The notes beneath the pieces are model-generated. The model was not told where the DNA came from and did not search any database. It was given only the letters and a program-made list of their open reading frames with translations. A stretch of DNA of 64,000 nucleotides from Quillaja saponaria (Eukaryota > Streptophyta > Magnoliopsida > Fabales > Quillajaceae), in assembly GCA_029379385.1 (NCBI GenBank), contig CM055618.1, positions 940,134 through 1,004,133 of the forward strand. The letters are read 5' to 3'. Both the position numbers and the translations under genes were made by a program. Each line of letters starts with the position of its first letter. Positions within the stretch are counted from its first letter, which is position 1. Below, piece after piece: positions 58,860 to 64,000 of this stretch.

Positions 58860-60967
58860 ATCTTATTAATTGGATGGACACTTCAAAAAAAGATATCAAA
58901 AATTGAAAACACATAGAACAAAAAGAGAACATTAGCTCTACACAAGTTTGAAAATGCGTTTCTATTTGGAGCTTCTCTCTTAGTCACGAGTTTCTCCTTA
59001 AGTTTTCACAATTCTATCACAACTTGAATTTTAACAATTTTAATTTTAAACCATAAAAATTGAAATCTACTACAACCAAGTAAGAAATTTAAAAGCTAAA
59101 TTAGGATATATTAGAGATATTGGGTGTGCAACCATCGGCTAAGATATTGGTGTGAAACCAAAAACTTTTGCAAGCTTGAACAGAGACTCATTGTAGTTTG
59201 TTCTGAGGAGATAACTGGGTCAGCCATAAGAGATTCTTAGATTTAAGAATGAGGATATAGATTGGGACAATGAGGAAGGAATGGGAAAAGTAGGAGTTAT
59301 GATGCCTTTTCCTTCTGCATAATTTTTTGTTCTTAAAGTAAAAATAAAAAGAAATTTGGAAGGGGGAGAAAACCAAAAGATGGAGAAGAGATGATGGGTT
59401 CAATTATTTTCAAAACAGTACCATTTTATGAACGAGTCGCAAAAAGGCACCGTTTTTTTGACTCTTCAACAACTATTCCGAGAAGCTCTCTCTAGTGGAT
59501 CTCATCTTTTCATAGAGTATGAGAAGGAGCTCGGATCCTGTGGAGGTACCATGATCTAGGGTTGGAAATGAATATGATTTTTTGCGAATCCAAATATTGT
59601 AAATCAGCTCCAAATCTAGATAAGCGCCAGTATTCGAATTCCCTAAATTATTTCCATGTACATGTCAAATCCGAATTATTAAATATTTAATATTGGAACA
59701 AAAAATTACACTACCCAAGATTTGTACGTGCACATAAGTAGTAGGAAGATAATCTTTGATTGTTTTGGTCTTTTAGCTTATTTTAAGTGTAATTAACAAA
59801 TTATTTTTGTCCACATACCCATACTCATAATTATGGTATTGGAAATTTACTTAAATTATAATATTTAATTAAAATTTAATATAATTAACTAGAAAATAAC
59901 ATTTAATTATCACTTCATTTTTTTAATTTGATAGATAAATCTCTATTACTTGTTCTCACTTAGTCTTCAGATAATCGCCGAAAGAAATTGCATTGCAGAC
60001 ATTAGGGTTGGTATCCATTACTAATATGAATGAAGCAGTACGAATGAAGTTCTGTTGGAGACTGTTGGTTATTTATATTGCAATATAATATAATTTTTAT
60101 ATGATGGGAATATTTATCTGCTTGAGCTTACTAGGGGACCGGATTGTATTTAATTCTCATCACAGTTCATTGAATTTTACAAGTTAGTTTGAGAGTGAGA
60201 AAGTCACAAATACGAACCAGATTCAGAGTCATCATAACATGGATTCACATGATGCAACGAATGCGTCATGTGACTCAGATAATGCATCAATTGCCTGACG
60301 ATTTCAGTATACGCACCATTTATTATTTTTAGGTTTATGAACTCAAAGATTTATGTCATAAATATATTATGAATGATATTATAAAAACTATTCAAATGCA
60401 TTTTAATATTTACTTAAGTCATAGATTATTGGTGTATCTGATGTGATTAGGTAAATGGATAGTGACTTAATCCTAAATGACATCATTTGTGATTAACTAC
60501 GACAACAAACAACAAATTAAATTGAGTAAATTTGTAAAATTTCAAGTTTAGTACAAAATTAGTAGTGCTCTAAGGGCACCTGCCGTTCGTTAGAAAAAAT
60601 TTCTAATTATCAATAATCTAATTATGACCTGTATGCCATTGGAGATTGATTGTTCCTTATAAAATTAATAAAATATTCATTATTTTCATCATGATACATT
60701 TATAAAATTAAATATGAAGTGATCTAGAAACCTAGCCATCACTTATGGTACAGGTCATAATATATGAAATATGTCCCATTCATCTCCAATCGAATACACA
60801 AGTCCTATCAAATGGATTGTAATTAATGCTGGAACAATTACAACGATGCATATGAACGAAATAGTTCCATTAAACTAGGTTCTTTGAGGAAATGGTTGTC
60901 ATCAAAAGCTTTTGATCGAGAAATTGGTGCAGGAGTCTGCTTTGTAATTAATGCATGTAAGAGTCAT
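58860..60967. other. Intergenic DNA
   Basis: I see no gene. An imperfect palindrome CACATGATGC..TGCGTCATGTG lies at about 60245-60273. Confidence 0.4.
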
Positions 60968-60976
60968 GCAATGAGC

Positions 60977-62277
60977 ACGTTTTTGGACAAATACGTCCAA
61001 CTACCAATACTTTTATCTAAAATGATTGATATACAAATTAAATATCTTAAATATGGTAAAAAGTTAGAAATCGAATATAGTAAATCTGATTTCTTTTTCT
61101 ATACACTATTTCTCTTTTCTAGATAACCCCTTCCTCTCTCTTTCGTCATTTTTCTCTCCTACATAATATATCCTCTCCCTTTCATCCACGGTATAAAACT
61201 TTTAAGAAACCAGATTTTTAGTAGATCTGGTTCCTCTATCCATTCAGCACCCCTACCCTATCCATTTATTCAAAGGCTACCCCTCTACCCTATCCATTTT
61301 ATTCAAAGACTACATTGCATGCAAAGTCTTTAAAATATGTATAGTATTGGTAAAGTTTTAAATTTTTAGTGAATGATATTTTTTAAATTTATAATATATA
61401 ATATTTTAAAATTTTAAAATGTATAATATTTTTAAATTTGTAGTTAATGATGTTTTTTAAATTTAAAGTATATGATATTTTTAAAATTTATAGTATATGA
61501 TAAATTTAAATTTTTAAATATATGATAATTTTTAAATTTATTGCGTATAATATTTTATAAATTTAAAGTGTATGATAATTTTTAAATTTATACTGTATGA
61601 TAATTTTTTAATTTAACTTGTATGATATTTTTAAAATTTATAGTGTATGATATTTTTTTTTAATTTAAAGAGTATGATATTTTTTTTAAAATTTATAGTG
61701 TATAATATTTTTTAATTTTAAAGTATATGATATATTTTTTTTAAATTTATAGTGCATGATATTTTTTAAATCTAAAGTGTGTGATATTTTTTAATTTAAA
61801 GTGTATGATATTTTTTAAATTTATAGTGTATGATATTTTTAATTTTTAAAATGTATGATGATTTTTTAAATTTATAGTTTAAAATAGGGGTTAAGTTTTA
61901 ATAGTGAAGTTATAATTTAACCTCTTAAATATTAATAATTTTAATATTTAAGATAATAATTATTACTAGTCAAATTTAAAAAATAAATAAAATTGAAATA
62001 CTCTATTTTGAAGTTGTAGCTGGCATATGGAGGTGGGCTGAGTGGATGGAAAAACCAGATTTACTAAATTCGATTTCTCAAAAACTGTCCACCTTGGATG
62101 AAAGAGAGAAGAAGGGACTGTGTAGAAGTTATGTAAGAGAGAAATACTGTGTAGGAGAGAGAAAGAGAATCTACTAAGTCCGGTTTCTAATTTTTGCCAT
62201 ATTTTAGATATTTAATTTTTATATCTATTATTTTAGATAAAAATATTGAGAGTTAGACGTATTTATCCACAAATCTT
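60977..62277. mobile_element. Element with ~280-bp terminal inverted repeats (MULE-like MITE)
   Basis: The left arm (about 60977-61262) and the reverse complement of the right arm (about 61995-62277) align over nearly their whole length. Shared blocks include AAATACGTC, TTTTATCTAAAAT, AAATTAAATATCT, GAAATC or GAAACC, CTCTCCTACA, and TCTGGTT or GATCTGG. The outer ends are flanked by GCAATGAGC (60968-60976) and GCAACGAGT (62278-62286), a 9-bp direct repeat with two mismatches. Long TIRs plus a 9-bp duplication fit Mutator-like elements. The interior is the AT-rich minisatellite, and no transposase is present. Confidence 0.65.
61340..61885. repeat. AT-rich ~27-bp minisatellite (about 20 units)
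   Basis: Units of TTTTTAAATTTATAGTGTA plus TGATAT, alternating with an AATTTAAAGTGTATGATA variant, are arranged head to tail inside the TIR element. Confidence 0.9.
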
Positions 62278-62316
62278 GCAACGAGTACCTAACTTTGGAG
62301 ACCTCTTTTCAGAACA

Positions 62317-62480
62317 CATCATTTGGCTGCACACGTGGCAATTGCATTCCATATTACTCGGGGCTCGTCAGATTAAACCCTCTCCGACAACTGCAAGGAA
62401 TCACACTAATCATGCATTTGGCTGCACCACGTGGCAATTGCAATTTTCCTATTAACTCGGGGCATTGCGGTCAGATTTAA
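62317..62480 (+). repeat. Duplicated G-box/ABRE-like cassette
   Basis: Two copies about 94 bp apart each read TTTGGCTGCAC(C)ACGTGGCA followed by ATTGCA, then TATTA(A)CTCGGGGC and CAGATT(T)AA. Each holds a CACGTG core (62332-62337 and 62428-62433) with the GGC extension of ABA-response elements. No gene start was found nearby, so a regulatory role is unproven. Confidence 0.7.
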
Positions 62481-62489
62481 TTAAAAAAC

Positions 62490-63173
62490 ACCTCTTAACC
62501 GACTAAACCGAGACAAGGAATCCGTTGTGTTTATGCACTAATGGAAGTATGTATGAAACGGAGCGGTCTTTATAAGCAAAGTCTATACTCAATCCTGATT
62601 GCCAAATAGAGATGAAGAGCTAAAATTAATTTACAACTTCAAGTAACATACAACGGTGCAGTAAAGGATGAGGAACATGTTGGGTTCACTTAAGGTGATC
62701 ATTTAAAAAAATTTTCTTTGAGGGGCAAAATATTTACATACGTCCCCTGTATGCATGTATAATCAAATGTCTATGTTTTTAAAAGTAAAATAAAAAACCC
62801 TCAGTTCTAATTTTTTATTCCAATTTACAATGGAAGGATATACAAGGTATATTGTATTCCCAATTTTACAAATTTCGGATTTTAATCCAAATACAATTTT
62901 CTCTCTCATTAAATTGAGACCCTTCCTTCTCCAATTTCTATTTCCACTGTTTCTTACGCTTCCTCATTACCTTTTTGAGCTGATGTTTCTCATTACAAGA
63001 GCTCACCAAAGAAATTTTTTTTTTTTTTTTTTTTTTTTGCTTTTGTTTTTTTAAGTACATATTCTAGTTCATCCTCATTAGCTGTGTGCAGAAAAGGAAA
63101 TATATATTTCTCTTTAAAAAATGAGGCAATGTATACCATTCATTTAAGGATACATTTCCTTCACATAACTAAA
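62490..63173. other. Intergenic DNA with a poly-T tract
   Basis: A T-run lies at about 63016-63040. No gene seen. Confidence 0.45.
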
Positions 63174-64000
63174 TGTTAGGAATCAGTGTAAAATATGACA
63201 ATTATATACGTAGCGAAATTTAAAATTTTGATTCTTTTAACCTGAAATCACCTTATGATTATATGAAAGATCCTAATTATAGTTTAACATCCTAATTATA
63301 GTTTAACAATTAAAAAAATAGAGAATTGTGTACCTCCGAGGTTTTTAATTCTTTCATCTTATTCTTGATCGGCGTTCACTCCTTCGTTGATTCATCAAGA
63401 GCACAGCAACGACACATGTGTCCCGTCTGTAAGTGTATCCACAAAACGAATCCAACTAAGAATCTTCATGCTTGAAGATGAAAGGGGCTATCAAGGGATT
63501 CCTTGGATTTTAGGCTCTCTATACAGAACGTACAATTATTTTTCTCTTCTATTTCTTTCTAGTTTGTTAAGTCTTTTATTTATAAAGACTAGCCACCTCC
63601 TTATATATTGGACAATCCTAACACATTAGGGATTATACCTAACATTAGGATTTAATCATAATTAAATCTAATGCCTAATAAACTATAATAATTACATAAT
63701 TGCTCCAAAACTCTCCTTAGTTGAATATCGTCATTTTGTGTGTGACCCCTTAAGTTCAAACTATAGATGGCAATAAGCATGTAACTTTTACATATTTATT
63801 ACTAGACCCTGTCCAATTAAATTAGAACTCATTCTAATTATTTAAATTAAAAACTCTTTTTAATTCACCTTTTAATTAAGATTAAATAATTAATTATCAG
63901 GGTTTCCTACAAGTTAAGATTGGTGCCTAACAGCACATGATGACTACCCATAATAGTATGAATATGGCTGTAAACCTTTTGAACCTTTCTGTTAACAATT
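63174..64000 (-). mobile_element. Probable LTR running off the right edge
   Basis: The plus strand begins TGTTAGGAATCAGTG, so the minus strand ends CCTAACA. TATAAATA on the minus strand lies at 63577-63584, about 400 bp from that end. A 20-bp repeat (ATCCTAATTATAGTTTAACA) occurs twice at 63269-63308. The other end and the target duplication are not in the window, and no primer-binding site follows 63174 leftwards. Confidence 0.4.

Overview
The window is nuclear DNA of a flowering plant, almost certainly a eudicot. It is AT-rich, has GT..AG introns, Copia, Gypsy, CACTA, hAT, SINE and LINE-type remains, and CYP71D-like cytochrome P450s. I cannot name the species from the sequence. Most of the 64 kb is nested and decayed transposable elements. 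Only one host gene looks intact: a four-exon DUF829/TMEM53-like gene at 36949-39838 (-), predicted at 440 residues.

Layout. 1-8678 is a mosaic of long-LTR and Copia remains: a minus-strand 5' LTR with its primer-binding site, a Copia fragment inside it, a decayed Copia pol with its 3' LTR, and an inverted 202-bp copy of that LTR. 9079-12156 is a 3.08-kb CACTA element with a 3-bp target duplication and a large internal hairpin. 13694-21860 is the 3' part of a minus-strand Gypsy element: integrase, a tandem-repeat spacer, a gene antisense to the element, and the 3' LTR. A 3,430-bp solo LTR of another family, with a perfect 5-bp target duplication, sits inside that 3' LTR. A SINE lies at 22321-22487.

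23560-37038 is a tandem segmental duplication. Each unit carries one CYP71D-like pseudogene and sequence up to the last exon of the DUF829 gene. Unit 1 was later split by a 5,182-bp hAT element with a perfect 8-bp target duplication; unit 2 lacks the insertion. The two P450 copies carry different, largely complementary lesions.

40.5-52.9 kb holds a possible small Helitron, LINE-type RNase H debris, a minus-strand LTR beside a 39-bp minisatellite, the right part of a second CACTA element with a plant Transposase_24-like gene, and a 596-bp solo LTR whose U3 carries a dense heat-shock-element array. 52.9-64 kb holds a FAR1-related/MULE pseudogene, another RNase H scrap, a broken coiled-coil gene, a 1.3-kb element with ~280-bp terminal inverted repeats around an AT-rich minisatellite, a duplicated G-box cassette, and a partial LTR at the right edge.

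No pathway is assembled here. The biologically interesting signals are the nesting order, the antisense gene in the Gypsy element, the HSE-rich LTR, satellite-like arrays inside transposons, and the P450/DUF829 duplication. All alignments were made by eye, so percent identities are not given.
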